Source of the DNA: Pedobacter cryoconitis
Lineage (GTDB): Bacteria; Bacteroidota; Bacteroidia; Sphingobacteriales; Sphingobacteriaceae
NCBI GenBank assembly: GCA_019352875.1
Contig: JAAAFW010000015.1
Coordinates: 1,440,598 to 1,504,597 of the forward strand
DNA length: 64,000 bases
Direction of reading: 5' to 3'
In this document: piece after piece, positions 50,836-60,780 of the stretch
Layout: the number at the start of each line of letters is the position of its first letter
Numbering within the stretch: the first letter of the stretch is position 1
The notes under the pieces: model-generated
Database searches by the model: none
Told to the model about the DNA's origin: nothing
What the model saw: the letters and a program-made list of their open reading frames with translations, nothing else
Program-made: the position numbers and the translations under genes

Positions 50836-52161
50836 TTAAAATGCTTCGTTTAAACCGAGGAAGAAACCCCTTGCTCCATAATTTCCAAATGCATAATCCA
50901 GGCAAAGATTCGTACGGGTTGCCTTGTTAAAGAGTACACGTAAACCGGCACCGCCCCCTGGCTGCCATTTTTGAAATAACTTAGTCGCAATATCATCACT
51001 TGCTGTCTGCACGTTAAAGAAAGTAACGCCACTCAGGAATTTATTTCTGGTGATTGGAAAACGATATTCCAGCTCAGAATAGAAATATTTGGGGCCTTTA
51101 AAATACCCAACCGTATAACCCCTTCCGCTGCGGAAGTTTACATCTTTTCCAGTCCCCGGAAGTTCAAGATAAGGCAATGCACCACTAATAAGATATGAAC
51201 CCCAATTCCAGAAAGCCAGAACATGTTCTGGGTTTGTCTGAGAAAGGCTCCAGTATTTTCTAAAATCGGTAGTGATCTGTACAGCACTTTTAGAACTGCC
51301 CATCCACTGCTGGTTTACCCTGACACCGGCATCGGCATAAATCCCTTTATAAGATCTGTTTTGATTATCCCTGGTTGTATATTGTAAATTAAAAAGCAAT
51401 CCATTGGACATATAGTTATTACGATCAAAGCCATAACGGTCTGTATAGATATTATAAGGCGTCATTTCAGTTTCAGTCTTTCTGTCCTCAATTTTCTTTC
51501 TGATATCAAATGAGACCCCGGCGCCAACAAACAGATTGTCCATAATCTGTTTATATACTTTTTCACGAATATTAAAAAATAGCGCATGCAATACATAACC
51601 TTTGCGGTCCGGATTAGTCAGCGCCAGATCTTCTGCACTACCATCTGCACCCTGTCCGATACCTAGTCCATAGTCGGGGGTTACAGTTTTTGCAGCGACC
51701 AGGCTTCCCTGGAAATTCCATTTATTGCCGGGTGTGAACACATTATGACTCAGGTAGAAATACAGAATGCCTTTGGTCGTGATAGACGCCGATGTAGCGG
51801 CTACCGACATAAAAGTATTTGGTTCGTTTCCAAGCACTTTGCCGGCTACAGCTTTGATCCCTATCTGTGCGCCAATACTTGGATTGTAGGCAATGTTCGG
51901 CATCGGTGTGATACCTGATTTCTTTTTAACAGGTTTAGGTGGGCTATGTGGATGTATAATATCCCTGATTAAATCTGCAACATCATATTGTACAATAGCT
52001 GAATCCGGGACACTATGGTTTTTGACCGTGTCCTGTGGAGCAACCGATGAAGGAACAGTGTCTGCTATTTTCGTAGAAAAATGAACAGGTACACTGCCGG
52101 CATAAGAAGAGTATTGGATCCCGGCCAGAAAAAAAGCCAATAATATCTTCAGATGCAGCAT
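50836..52161 (-). CDS. Omp85/BamA-type surface antigen (D15-like) outer membrane protein
   Basis: The preferred start at 52161 gives 441 residues with a signal peptide (MLHLKILLAFFLAGIQYSSYAG); the frame extends to 52254, but the added 31 residues spoil the export signal. No POTRA domain is evident, only a linker rich in Pro/Lys (about 55-80) and a 16-strand-like barrel from about 85 with PNIAYNPSIGAQIGIK and many alternating aromatic strands. It ends in a C-terminal phenylalanine as BAM substrates do. Resembles the stand-alone Bac_surface_Ag barrel proteins of Bacteroidota; role unknown. Confidence 0.8.
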   Translation of the reverse strand: MLHLKILLAFFLAGIQYSSYAGSVPVHFSTKIADTVPSSVAPQDTVKNHSVPDSAIVQYDVADLIRDIIHPHSPPKPVKKKSGITPMPNIAYNPSIGAQIGIKAVAGKVLGNEPNTFMSVAATSASITTKGILYFYLSHNVFTPGNKWNFQGSLVAAKTVTPDYGLGIGQGADGSAEDLALTNPDRKGYVLHALFFNIREKVYKQIMDNLFVGAGVSFDIRKKIEDRKTETEMTPYNIYTDRYGFDRNNYMSNGLLFNLQYTTRDNQNRSYKGIYADAGVRVNQQWMGSSKSAVQITTDFRKYWSLSQTNPEHVLAFWNWGSYLISGALPYLELPGTGKDVNFRSGRGYTVGYFKGPKYFYSELEYRFPITRNKFLSGVTFFNVQTASDDIATKLFQKWQPGGGAGLRVLFNKATRTNLCLDYAFGNYGARGFFLGLNEAF

Positions 52162-52340
52162 AGATTTGAGAGGCGCAGGGGTTATGCCGGCTACCGTATG
52201 TATCAGGTTAGTATATTTCAATATGTTTATATTTTTTTTTTGAACAGACAGCAAATTTTACACCAATAAATAGATAGTGCTGTAGTTCAATCCGGTCGCT
52301 GCTATAAATCATACTGATAACCCGTTTTTTTTAAGACTGC

Positions 52341-52826
52341 TTATTTCGCCGTTTCGCGCAAATACTTTTCAGTAATTGTTCTGTCAACACCAGCCTTCTC
52401 TACTTTCTCCACGCCCGTTTGTACGAGTGTATCACCCTGTATTTTAATAGTGAAAGTAAATGATTTTCCCTCCCAGTTCGGGTCGTTATAGAAATCCAGT
52501 GATTCTGTATACTGGTCTCCGATAAGTTTATAGCTTCCGCCGCCCGCGTCGAAATTGTTCTTACCAGCTGTATCGGGTTTAAGATCATGTTTTAAAAAAG
52601 CAAAATGATCATCATTAATAATTTTGATCATCTTTTGAGCTTTGGAGTAATCCTGCACCGTAGTTTTTCCATTCTCGAGCGTTACCGCTGATAGCAACCG
52701 CCATGAGCCTTTGAGCTGGGCACCCAATTCATTTTTATCATTATCAGCCTGTTTTTCGCTTTTTTGATTCGTACAGGAAATGCATACCGCCAGGCAGCAG
52801 GTAAGTGGTAAGAAGTTAAATTTCAT
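52341..52826 (-). CDS. Lipocalin-like small lipoprotein
   Basis: This 161-residue lipoprotein has the signal LPLTCCLAVCISC with acylation probable at Cys18 and a short polar linker. The remainder has LKGSWRLLSAV near residues 38-48 and regular beta-strands (SFTFTIKIQGDTLVQTGV), as in lipocalin-like stress or envelope lipoproteins. Family identity is tentative. It is 86 bases from the barrel gene's upstream end and on the same strand. Confidence 0.68.
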   Translation of the reverse strand: MKFNFLPLTCCLAVCISCTNQKSEKQADNDKNELGAQLKGSWRLLSAVTLENGKTTVQDYSKAQKMIKIINDDHFAFLKHDLKPDTAGKNNFDAGGGSYKLIGDQYTESLDFYNDPNWEGKSFTFTIKIQGDTLVQTGVEKVEKAGVDRTITEKYLRETAK

Positions 52827-52963
52827 TGATTATAAATTTAGATATGGTTTAAAATGTTGAGCGCGGTGAATAATCACGACAAATTAAATATAACTAATTT
52901 TCAGAAATTTAATTAACGTATACAGAATGGATAGGATTCAATCTGGTTTGAGGTTTAGTTTAT

Positions 52964-53833
52964 TTATTTGTAAATAAACTTCTGTCGGTAAGAAAGCGGT
53001 GAACGGCCCGTGATTGTTCGAAATTGTCTGTTGAAATAAGACAAATTGTTAAATCCGCAGGCGAAGCAGATTCCGGATACTGCAATATCGGAAACTGTTA
53101 GTAGATGTATCGCATGAGTAATTCTTACTGTATTCACAAATTGTGAAAGTGTTTTGGTCGTTTTACGTTTAAAATATCTGCAGAAGGCAGCCTCGTTCAT
53201 GGAGACAATGGCAGCAGCATCCCTGGTATTAACCTCCTCCTTGAAATTGGCCATGATATATTTATAGACTCGTTCGAGCTTATCTTTGCTTTCTTTTTCC
53301 TTTACGCTGATCTGGTATAACGAACTACTGATATAACTGATGCTTTGACCCGACAAGCAGGATATGTTTTCTAGCAAGGATAACAGGTTAATAACAGCTT
53401 TTAATGCTGGTAGTGCAGGAAAATCGGTCATAAATCCCTGAAGTAGGGCGGAAGGATCTGTTACTTTAATTCCTCTGGAGGAGGCATTTAGCAGATCTTT
53501 CACTTTGCTGAATTCTGATTTCTGATAAAAATCGCGTCCCAGAAAGTCTTCATGGAACTGAACAAAGATAGAATGAACCTGTTCCGGCTGTCCGTTAAGG
53601 GATCTGTCATTTACAAAAAAGTGGGGGAAACCAGGCCCAAAGAGGTATAAATCACCAGCTTTAAAATTCATCACGCTATCCCCGCCATAGAATTTCCCCT
53701 GACCTTTCACTATATAAGTGAATTCATAACCCTGATGATAATGAAAAGGAGCGGTGAACTCTTGTCCGGTTTCCTCTTTTACGATCAGGCAGGTATCCTC
53801 CGGTAGTGAAAGTTCACGTAGTAATTTCTTCAT
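52964..53833 (-). CDS. AraC family transcriptional regulator with cupin sensor
   Basis: The 289-residue protein has an N-terminal AraC-type cupin (about 15-100; FHYHQGYEFTYIVKGQGKFY, GDLYLFGPGFPHFF with its His residues) and a C-terminal double helix-turn-helix (about 185-289; NTRDAAAIVSMNEAAFCRYFKRKT and AVSGICFACGFNNLSYFNRQFR, then GRSPLSYRQKF). It is divergent from the sugar-acid operon starting at 53937, only 103 bases away, and is the obvious candidate regulator. The inducer is probably a sugar of that route. Confidence 0.92.
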   Translation of the reverse strand: MKKLLRELSLPEDTCLIVKEETGQEFTAPFHYHQGYEFTYIVKGQGKFYGGDSVMNFKAGDLYLFGPGFPHFFVNDRSLNGQPEQVHSIFVQFHEDFLGRDFYQKSEFSKVKDLLNASSRGIKVTDPSALLQGFMTDFPALPALKAVINLLSLLENISCLSGQSISYISSSLYQISVKEKESKDKLERVYKYIMANFKEEVNTRDAAAIVSMNEAAFCRYFKRKTTKTLSQFVNTVRITHAIHLLTVSDIAVSGICFACGFNNLSYFNRQFRTITGRSPLSYRQKFIYK

Positions 53834-53936
53834 TTTACACTATTTTGTTCGTGTTTATATCTGTAAATGTAAATAATGTATTAGAAATGGCAAATGGTGT
53901 GGTAGTTAAACCTGTTACAGAGTAGTAAGTTTGAAT

Positions 53937-55652
53937 ATGAAAGATCAAGTGCTCCGCAGCAGAGAATGGTTTGGCCGTAAAGGAAAAGATGGTTTTATAT
54001 ATCGTGCATGGATGAAAAACCAGGGTATTCCTGATTATGAATTTAACAATAAACCCATAATAGGAATATGTAACACCTGGAGCGAACTCACTCCCTGTAA
54101 TGCGCATTTCAGGGAACTTGCGGAATCTGTTAAAAGAGGAGTATTGGAAGCCGGAGGGTTTCCTGTCGAATTTCCGGTTATGTCACTTGGAGAAACACTG
54201 ATGAAACCTACTGCCATGCTATACAGAAACCTGGCTAGTATGGATGTTGAAGAATCCATCAGGGCAAATCCGATTGATGGGGTCGTTTTACTTTGTGGTT
54301 GTGATAAGACGACACCGTCATTGGTAATGGGGGCTAGCAGTGTCAATTTACCGACTATTGTCGTATCCGGCGGACCAATGCTTACTGGTAATCATAGAGG
54401 CGCACATATCGGTACTAGTGATGTCTGGAGATACCATGACGATGTACGTGCCGGGAAGATGCTGGAAGAAGAACTGTTAACTATAGAATCTGCAATGTGT
54501 CGCAGTCAGGGGCATTGTGCTGTTATGGGAACGGCCTCTTCTATGGCATGTATGGTAGAATCTCTTGGTTTAAGTTTACCAGGGAATGCGGCAATCCCGG
54601 CTGCAGATTCCAGACGTAAAGCGCTGGCACAGTTTTCCGGATTACGGATCGTGGAAATGGTTGCTGAAGACCTGAAACTGTCAGATATTTTAACCACTCA
54701 GGCATTTGAAAATGCAATAAAAGTTAATGCGGCGATTGGGGGATCGACCAATTTTGTTATCCATTTACTGGCTATAGCCGGCAGGATAGGGGTTAAACTA
54801 AACCTTAATGACTTTGACAGGCTTTCGGCAGCTGTTCCATTGATTGCCAACCTGCAGCCATCAGGCAAGTACTTTATGGAAGATTTATTTTATGCCGGAG
54901 GTTTACCTGCAGTTCTCAAAGAATTGGATGGCATACTAAACCGTGATTGTATCACTGCAAACGGAAAGTCAATTTCGGCTAATTATCAACATGCAGTTTG
55001 CTATAATCCGGATGTGATAGCCACTATTGAAAAACCTTTTAATAATGCAACCGGACTGGCAGTGCTTACGGGAAATCTATGTGAGAGTGGTGCGGTTATC
55101 AAACCCTCAGCGGCCAGTGCGCATTTAATGCGGCATACCGGAAAAGCAGTCGTATTTGAAAATATCGAAGACTTTAAAGCAAGAATAGATACCGATGAAT
55201 TAGAAGTCGACGGAGACAGTGTGCTGGTCTTGAAAAATGTGGGCCCTAAAGGTTATCCGGGAATGCCGGAAGTAGGTAATATGGGTATCCCCAAAAAGCT
55301 GCTCGAAAGTGGTATTACAGATATGGTCCGGATTTCTGACGGAAGAATGAGTGGGACAGGTTTCGGTACTGTGGTGTTGCATGTATCTCCTGAAGCCGCG
55401 GCCGGGGGGAATTTTGCGATGATCAGAACAGGAGATCTGATCACACTTGATGTTCCAAATCGCAAATTGGATACGAATATCGAGGCTGCAGAATTGGAGC
55501 GTCGTAAAAAGGAGTATATTGAACCTTTACCTGTAGTGGAAAGAGGATATGTTAAATTATATACTGATCACGTACAGCAGGCACATTTAGGGGCCGATAT
55601 GGATTTTTTAAACGGCGGGTCAGGAAGTAAAGTATTAAGAGATTCACATTAA
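53937..55652 (+). CDS. IlvD/Edd family sugar-acid dehydratase
   Basis: The ATG at 53937 gives 571 residues and a proper N-terminus (MKDQVLRSREWF); a TTG at 53931 is not needed. The LRSREWF opening marks the aldonate dehydratase branch (L-arabinonate, D-xylonate) rather than branched-chain amino acid IlvD. Iron-sulfur cluster candidates are Cys54 (TPCN), Cys122 (CGCDK) and Cys194 (GHCAVMG), spaced as in characterised pentonate dehydratases; Lys124 would be near the Mg site. It removes water from a sugar acid to give a 2-keto-3-deoxy acid. It starts an operon with SDR and lactonase genes. Confidence 0.93.
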   Translation: MKDQVLRSREWFGRKGKDGFIYRAWMKNQGIPDYEFNNKPIIGICNTWSELTPCNAHFRELAESVKRGVLEAGGFPVEFPVMSLGETLMKPTAMLYRNLASMDVEESIRANPIDGVVLLCGCDKTTPSLVMGASSVNLPTIVVSGGPMLTGNHRGAHIGTSDVWRYHDDVRAGKMLEEELLTIESAMCRSQGHCAVMGTASSMACMVESLGLSLPGNAAIPAADSRRKALAQFSGLRIVEMVAEDLKLSDILTTQAFENAIKVNAAIGGSTNFVIHLLAIAGRIGVKLNLNDFDRLSAAVPLIANLQPSGKYFMEDLFYAGGLPAVLKELDGILNRDCITANGKSISANYQHAVCYNPDVIATIEKPFNNATGLAVLTGNLCESGAVIKPSAASAHLMRHTGKAVVFENIEDFKARIDTDELEVDGDSVLVLKNVGPKGYPGMPEVGNMGIPKKLLESGITDMVRISDGRMSGTGFGTVVLHVSPEAAAGGNFAMIRTGDLITLDVPNRKLDTNIEAAELERRKKEYIEPLPVVERGYVKLYTDHVQQAHLGADMDFLNGGSGSKVLRDSH

Positions 55653-55656
55653 AAGA

Positions 55657-56427
55657 ATGATGAGATTTAAAGATAAAGTAGCGATAGTTACTGGTGCAGG
55701 ACAAGGTATTGGGTTTGAGATATGCAGATCGCTGAGTTTGGAAGGTGCTGTAGTTATTCTGAATGATGTCGATCCGGACTTATGCTATCAGGCAGCAGAA
55801 AAAATCAATTTAGCAGGGCATGGAGTCTGTATTCCCCTCACCGGAGATGCCGCGGATCTGGATTTTATCCAGCAACTCGTAGATACGGCAGTTAACCGGT
55901 ATGGGAAACTTGATTTGGTTATTGCCAATGCAGGTATTACATTATATGGAGATTTTTTTAGTTATAGCAAAGACGCATTTGATAAGGTGATGCGGGTAAA
56001 TCTCAGCGGAACTTTCTTTTTAGCACAGGCAGCGGCTAATCAGATGAAAAAGCAAAAGACAGGCTCTATACTTTTTACTTCTTCGGTGGTAGGACATAGG
56101 GCGTTAAAAGATCTCGCCGTGTATGCGATGACCAAAGCAGCAGTGGAAATGCTGGCCACAAACCTGGTCATCGAGTTATCAGGATACGGTATTAATGTGA
56201 ACACTGTGGCTCCGGGTGCCACACTCACTGAACGTACCGCGGAAGAAGCTGATTATGAAAAAGTATGGTCTGAAATTACGCCGATGGGCCGGCCGGCTTA
56301 CGCAGCTGATATTGCCAATGCAGCGCTATTTTTTGTGTCTGATGCAGCAAGACATGTCACCGGCCAGCATTTAATTATTGATGGCGGGTGGTCAGCTGTC
56401 AGTACCTTGCCACAAGGACTTAAATAA
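55657..56427 (+). CDS. SDR family sugar dehydrogenase candidate
   Basis: This is a classical short-chain dehydrogenase of 256 residues (start at 55657 or 55660). TGAGQGIG is near residues 12-19, ANAG near 90, the catalytic serine in SSVVGHRAL and YAMTK near 155-159. It starts 4 bases after the dehydratase stop and is followed after 22 bases by a lactonase. By context it oxidises a free aldose to the lactone at the first step of the route; the specific sugar (L-fucose, L-arabinose, D-xylose or another) is not fixed by the sequence. Confidence 0.9.
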   Translation: MMRFKDKVAIVTGAGQGIGFEICRSLSLEGAVVILNDVDPDLCYQAAEKINLAGHGVCIPLTGDAADLDFIQQLVDTAVNRYGKLDLVIANAGITLYGDFFSYSKDAFDKVMRVNLSGTFFLAQAAANQMKKQKTGSILFTSSVVGHRALKDLAVYAMTKAAVEMLATNLVIELSGYGINVNTVAPGATLTERTAEEADYEKVWSEITPMGRPAYAADIANAALFFVSDAARHVTGQHLIIDGGWSAVSTLPQGLK

Positions 56428-56449
56428 ATTTGGAACGTAATACTTAAAT

Positions 56450-57337
56450 ATGATTGCAGAAATCGCGGTAAAAATACAGTGCGAACTGGGAGAAGGCCCG
56501 GTGTGGAGCCGGCAGCATCAAACCATTTGCTGGGTCGATATCTTAAAGGGAGAAATCCATCAGTACGATACCCTTAAAATGCATCTGTATACGCTGTCAC
56601 TGCATACTATGATTGGTGCAATTGCCATTTGTAAAAGCGGACGTTTTATTGCGGCTATGCAGGAAGGCATTGGTTTTGTAAACCGCCTGGATGGGAAAGT
56701 CGAAATTATTGCACATCCCGAACTTAAGTTATCCAAAAATCGTTTCAATGACGGCAAATGCGATCCTGAGGGAAGATTCTGGATTGGAACCATGGCTATA
56801 AATGAATCTACGGCAGCTGGCAATTTGTATACCCTTGATCAGTACTTTCACGTAGAGAGGAAGATTGCCAATACAACTATTTCCAACGGCCTGGCCTGGA
56901 GTCCGGACGAGCAGAAGTTCTATTACATTGATACTCCGACGATGAAGGTAATTGCCTATAAGTACAATAAAGAGCAGAATGAAATTAGTATGCCATCGGC
57001 GGCCGTCACTATCGGGAAGGAAGATGGGTATCCCGATGGAATGACTATAGACAGTGAAGGTATGTTATGGATTGCGCACTGGAATGGCTGGCAGGTAACC
57101 AGGTGGAATCCGGAAACAGGCAGGAAATTGCTGGCTGTAAAACTGCCCGTTGCAAATGTATCATCGGTGGTATTCGGAGGTGCAGATTTGCAGGATCTGT
57201 ATATCACAACTGCCCGTAAAGGCCTTAGCCACCAGCAGCTGGAAGACCAGCCACTGGCAGGGAGCCTGTTTGTAGTGAAAAATTGTGGCTACCGGGGTTT
57301 AAAGGCATTTGAGTTTAATGATGAGCAATCGGATTAA
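56450..57337 (+). CDS. SMP-30/gluconolactonase/LRE-like lactonase
   Basis: The 295-residue six-bladed propeller has the family segments ELGEGPVWSRQHQTICWVDI (metal Glu near residue 15), NRFNDGKCDPEGRFWIGTM (Asn and Asp near 103), SNGLAWSPDEQKFYYIDT (Asn near 152) and DGMTIDSEGMLWIAHW (Asp near 202). These residues bind the divalent metal of SMP-30 lactonases. It hydrolyses an aldonolactone to the open acid, which the upstream dehydratase then uses. It is the last gene of the operon, one base from the convergent reductase gene. Confidence 0.92.
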   Translation: MIAEIAVKIQCELGEGPVWSRQHQTICWVDILKGEIHQYDTLKMHLYTLSLHTMIGAIAICKSGRFIAAMQEGIGFVNRLDGKVEIIAHPELKLSKNRFNDGKCDPEGRFWIGTMAINESTAAGNLYTLDQYFHVERKIANTTISNGLAWSPDEQKFYYIDTPTMKVIAYKYNKEQNEISMPSAAVTIGKEDGYPDGMTIDSEGMLWIAHWNGWQVTRWNPETGRKLLAVKLPVANVSSVVFGGADLQDLYITTARKGLSHQQLEDQPLAGSLFVVKNCGYRGLKAFEFNDEQSD

Positions 57338-57338
57338 T

Positions 57339-58334
57339 TTAAACTTTGACGATCATTTTACCTTCATTTTTACCCTCGAAAAGATCTATAAATGCCTGTG
57401 GAATCTGGTCAAAACCTTCCACTATAGTTTCTGTATAATTCAATTTTCCTTCTTTCAGCCATGCAGTCAGCGGTTTTATGGCTTCAGGGAATTTATCTGC
57501 GAAGTTTGAGACTATAAAACCCTGCATCAACGCGCTGTTTTTTACCAGGATAGGTTGTACGCGAGGGCCCACGGATACTTCTGTGTTATTGTATAACGAT
57601 ATTGCACCACAAACCGGGACGCGTCCGAATTTATTAATACTGGCGAGGACAGCATCAGATATTTCACCGCCAACATTATCAAAATAAATATCAACTCCAT
57701 CAGGAGCAGCATCTTTAATTGCCTGATTCATGTCTTTGGTCGTCTTATAATTGATAGCCTCGTCAAAACCAAATTTGTCTTTTAGGAGCGCAAGCTTTTT
57801 TTCAGAACCAGCAATTCCGATTACTTTACAACCCAGTATTTTGCCGATTTGACCAACTACACTTCCGACAGCTCCGGCTGCCCCGGAAACTACAAGTGTT
57901 TCACCTTTTTGAGGCTTTCCAATCTCTGTAAGTCCAAGGTAAGCTGTTAAGCCGGTCATTCCCAATATACCAAGATAAGCGCTCAGACTTGCAGCATTGT
58001 TATCTACCACTGTCAACCCTTTGCCGTCTGAAACCTGCATCTCTCTCCAATCAAGGTTTCCAGAGACAAAATTTCCTTTTTTGAAGTCTGGATGATTTGA
58101 TTCCGTAACTTCAGCTACAATTCCAGATTGTATGGGCGCACCGACTTTGAAAGGTGGTACATAAGATTTAGCGTCGCTCATTCGGCCTCTTAAATAAGGG
58201 TCAACTGAAACATATAGTGTTTTCAGCAGCAACTCATTCTTACCCGGCCGGGCTACAGGTTCTTCCTGAAACTCGAAATCGGTTAATACTGGTTTGCCTG
58301 CTGGTCTTTGCTGCAATACAATTACTTTACTCAT
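57339..58334 (-). CDS. Medium-chain NADP-dependent oxidoreductase (CurA/leukotriene B4 dehydrogenase-like)
   Basis: The ATG at 58334 gives 331 residues and a standard MSKVIVLQQRPAGKP opening; a longer frame to 58373 adds 13 unrelated residues. The N-terminal GroES-like half has VDPYLRGRMSD, and the Rossmann half has VVSGAAGAVGSVVGQIGKILGCKVIGIAGS (about 150-180), as in zinc-independent prostaglandin/leukotriene and curcumin reductases. It reduces the C=C bond of enones using NADPH. It is convergent with the lactonase gene and not part of that operon. Confidence 0.92.
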   Translation of the reverse strand: MSKVIVLQQRPAGKPVLTDFEFQEEPVARPGKNELLLKTLYVSVDPYLRGRMSDAKSYVPPFKVGAPIQSGIVAEVTESNHPDFKKGNFVSGNLDWREMQVSDGKGLTVVDNNAASLSAYLGILGMTGLTAYLGLTEIGKPQKGETLVVSGAAGAVGSVVGQIGKILGCKVIGIAGSEKKLALLKDKFGFDEAINYKTTKDMNQAIKDAAPDGVDIYFDNVGGEISDAVLASINKFGRVPVCGAISLYNNTEVSVGPRVQPILVKNSALMQGFIVSNFADKFPEAIKPLTAWLKEGKLNYTETIVEGFDQIPQAFIDLFEGKNEGKMIVKV

Positions 58335-58577
58335 GATGTAGGTATTAGTTGAAACTCTCTTCAAATCCAACACCCCGTTCGGGGTATTGTTTTGGGGGCT
58401 TCCGGTTTAACGCATATCAGTAAACAAAATAAATACTACTAAATTAATAGATATTACTATATTTATGGCCTAAACCCATATCTATTAAGCATACTATACA
58501 TAAACCACCATATTCTGGAGGAACGGGATTTCTATGCTTTTACCGGAGGGTTTTAAAAACTTAAGCTTTAATGAAAG

Positions 58578-60773
58578 ATGAATAAAAGACTACTATTCTC
58601 AACACTCTCTATGAGCCTGATTTCAGGTTTTGTATTTGCACAACAGCCGACCGGGCAGGATCAGTTGGAAAACCGGTTTGACCAGTTGTTAAGTAAAGAA
58701 AATATCGGACATTATATTAAAGAATTTTCCTCCAAACCCCATCATCTGGGGTCAGAAGCGGGGAAAGAGGTGGCATTTAAACTCAATGATCTATTTAAGT
58801 CCTATGGCTGGAATAGTCAGATTGAGACCTTTTATGTATTGTTCCCAACACCTGTGGAGCGAAAGCTGGAACTCCTTTCACCCGTTAAATTCAGCGCCAC
58901 TTTAAAAGAGCCTGCCGTACCCGGAGATGCAACTTCCGGTCAACAAGGACAGCTGCCAACCTACAATGTTTGGGGAGCGGATGGTGATGTAACTGCACCG
59001 CTGGTTTTCGTTAACTACGGTTTACCTGCCGACTATAAAGAGCTGGCAAGCCGCGGTATAGATGTAAAGGGTAAAATTGTTATCGCTAAGTACGGGAACT
59101 CCTGGAGGGGGATTAAGCCGAAGGTAGCCTATGAACATGGTGCTGTGGGGTGTATTATCTATTCTGACCCTATAGACGACGGCTATTATCAGGGAGATGC
59201 TTACCCGGAAGGTCCTTTCAAAAATAAGCATACCGTACAGCGGGGTTCAGTAATGGATATGGTTATTTACCCTGGAGATCCGTTAACCCCGGGTTATGCA
59301 TCGGTTAAAAATGCTAAACGCTTAACCAGGGAAGAGGCGGTAACCATACTGAAAATACCAGTATTGCCTATTAGTTATCATGACGCTAAACCACTGCTTG
59401 AAGCGTTGGATGGACCTGTCGCACCGGCATCCTGGCGCGGCGCATTGCCATTTACTTATCGAATTGGCGGAGGAGATAAAACAAAGGTCCATTTGAAAAT
59501 TAAACAGAACTGGGATATTGTGCCAGCCTATAATGTCGTTGCAAAGATTAAAGGCACTGAATACCCGGACGAATGGATTATTCGTGGCAATCACCATGAT
59601 GCCTGGGTGAATGGCGCATCTGATCCCGTTAGCGGGCTGGCCTCGTTACTCGAAGAAGCAAAAGCAATAGGCGAGCTGGTTAAACAGGGGTATAAGCCTA
59701 AAAGAACTTTGGTATATACGGCATGGGATGGCGAAGAACAATCCCTTTTAGGGTCGACAGAATGGGTCGAGCAGCATGCTAAAGAATTAAGTGAGAAGGC
59801 AGTTGCTTATATCAATACCGATAATAACAGCAGTGGATTTTTTAGTGCCGGAGGATCGCATGCTTTATCGGATCTGGTGACTTCGATTACCAAATCAGTT
59901 AAAGATCCGATTACGCAGGCAACAATTTTTGACCGTAAACGTGCTTCAGAGGTAATCAAAGCTAATGGAACAGCGAAGAAAAAAGCTTTGTTGGAGAGCC
60001 CAGACTATAATTTAGGGGCATTGGGTACGGGTTCAGACTATTCTGCTTTCTTACAGCATTTGGGTATCCCCAGTTTGAATTTCGGGTTCAGCGGAGAGAG
60101 CACTGGCGGTGAATATCATTCAATCTATGATTCTTATGATAACTATATCAGGTTTAAAGATCCAGGATTTAATTACGGACTAGCTTTATCGCAGGCAGCA
60201 GGTAGAGCTGTTTTAAGACTGGCCGACGCAGAGAAACTGCCTTTTAACTTTACAGGTCTTTACACCGCTGTACAGAATTACACCGATGAGGTGACTGGAT
60301 CGGCGAACAATTTGCAACAGGAAGCAGGATTACAGCATCAATTGATTGACAGCGATATTTATAAGCTGGCTGCGGACCCAAAAGAACCTTTTCAGGCTAA
60401 AAAAAAACAAGTTGAAGTTCCCGCTTTTGATTTTAAACCGCTCACGGACGCACTTCTCGGATTAAAGAAAGAAGCCGCTGCGCTGCAGCTTAGACAAGAG
60501 CAGTTCACAGGTGATCAGAAGGCTATCCGTCAGAATAATCAAAAGCTATATCAGGCAGAGAAAACACTCCTGCTCGAAAACGGATTGCCAAGAAGACCCT
60601 GGTATAAACATAGTATTTACGCACCTGGATTCTATACCGGATATGGTGTTAAGACGCTGCCTGGTATCAGAGAGGGGATAGAAGAAGGACATTACGACGA
60701 AGCTAAACAAGAACTGGTTAAGCTAACCGGTGCGATCTATAAATTAACACAGTATTTAACAACAATCTATTAA
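58578..60773 (+). CDS. Secreted M28 family peptidase (glutamate carboxypeptidase II-like)
   Basis: The 731-residue protein has a signal peptide (MNKRLLFSTLSMSLISGFVFAQ), a protease-associated insert (about 115-280), the M28 catalytic domain (about 300-560) and a transferrin-receptor-like dimerisation domain (about 590-730). Zinc ligands are visible: the His/Asp of HHDAWVNGASDPVSG near 338-352, the Glu pair of WDGEEQSLLGS near 382-392, the Asp of INTDNNS near 412 and the His of EYHSIYDSYDNY near 514. It cleaves C-terminal acidic residues or dipeptides in the periplasm. Seven bases separate it from the thioredoxin-like gene downstream. Confidence 0.93.
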   Translation: MNKRLLFSTLSMSLISGFVFAQQPTGQDQLENRFDQLLSKENIGHYIKEFSSKPHHLGSEAGKEVAFKLNDLFKSYGWNSQIETFYVLFPTPVERKLELLSPVKFSATLKEPAVPGDATSGQQGQLPTYNVWGADGDVTAPLVFVNYGLPADYKELASRGIDVKGKIVIAKYGNSWRGIKPKVAYEHGAVGCIIYSDPIDDGYYQGDAYPEGPFKNKHTVQRGSVMDMVIYPGDPLTPGYASVKNAKRLTREEAVTILKIPVLPISYHDAKPLLEALDGPVAPASWRGALPFTYRIGGGDKTKVHLKIKQNWDIVPAYNVVAKIKGTEYPDEWIIRGNHHDAWVNGASDPVSGLASLLEEAKAIGELVKQGYKPKRTLVYTAWDGEEQSLLGSTEWVEQHAKELSEKAVAYINTDNNSSGFFSAGGSHALSDLVTSITKSVKDPITQATIFDRKRASEVIKANGTAKKKALLESPDYNLGALGTGSDYSAFLQHLGIPSLNFGFSGESTGGEYHSIYDSYDNYIRFKDPGFNYGLALSQAAGRAVLRLADAEKLPFNFTGLYTAVQNYTDEVTGSANNLQQEAGLQHQLIDSDIYKLAADPKEPFQAKKKQVEVPAFDFKPLTDALLGLKKEAAALQLRQEQFTGDQKAIRQNNQKLYQAEKTLLLENGLPRRPWYKHSIYAPGFYTGYGVKTLPGIREGIEEGHYDEAKQELVKLTGAIYKLTQYLTTIY

Positions 60774-60780
60774 ATCAGAC

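Noticed and set aside
58436..58450. Third copy of the CTACTA-N3-TAGTAG motif (CTACTA-AAT-TAATAG)
   Set aside because: One arm is imperfect and the place is more than 100 bases from both neighbouring starts, so it may be chance in AT-rich DNA.
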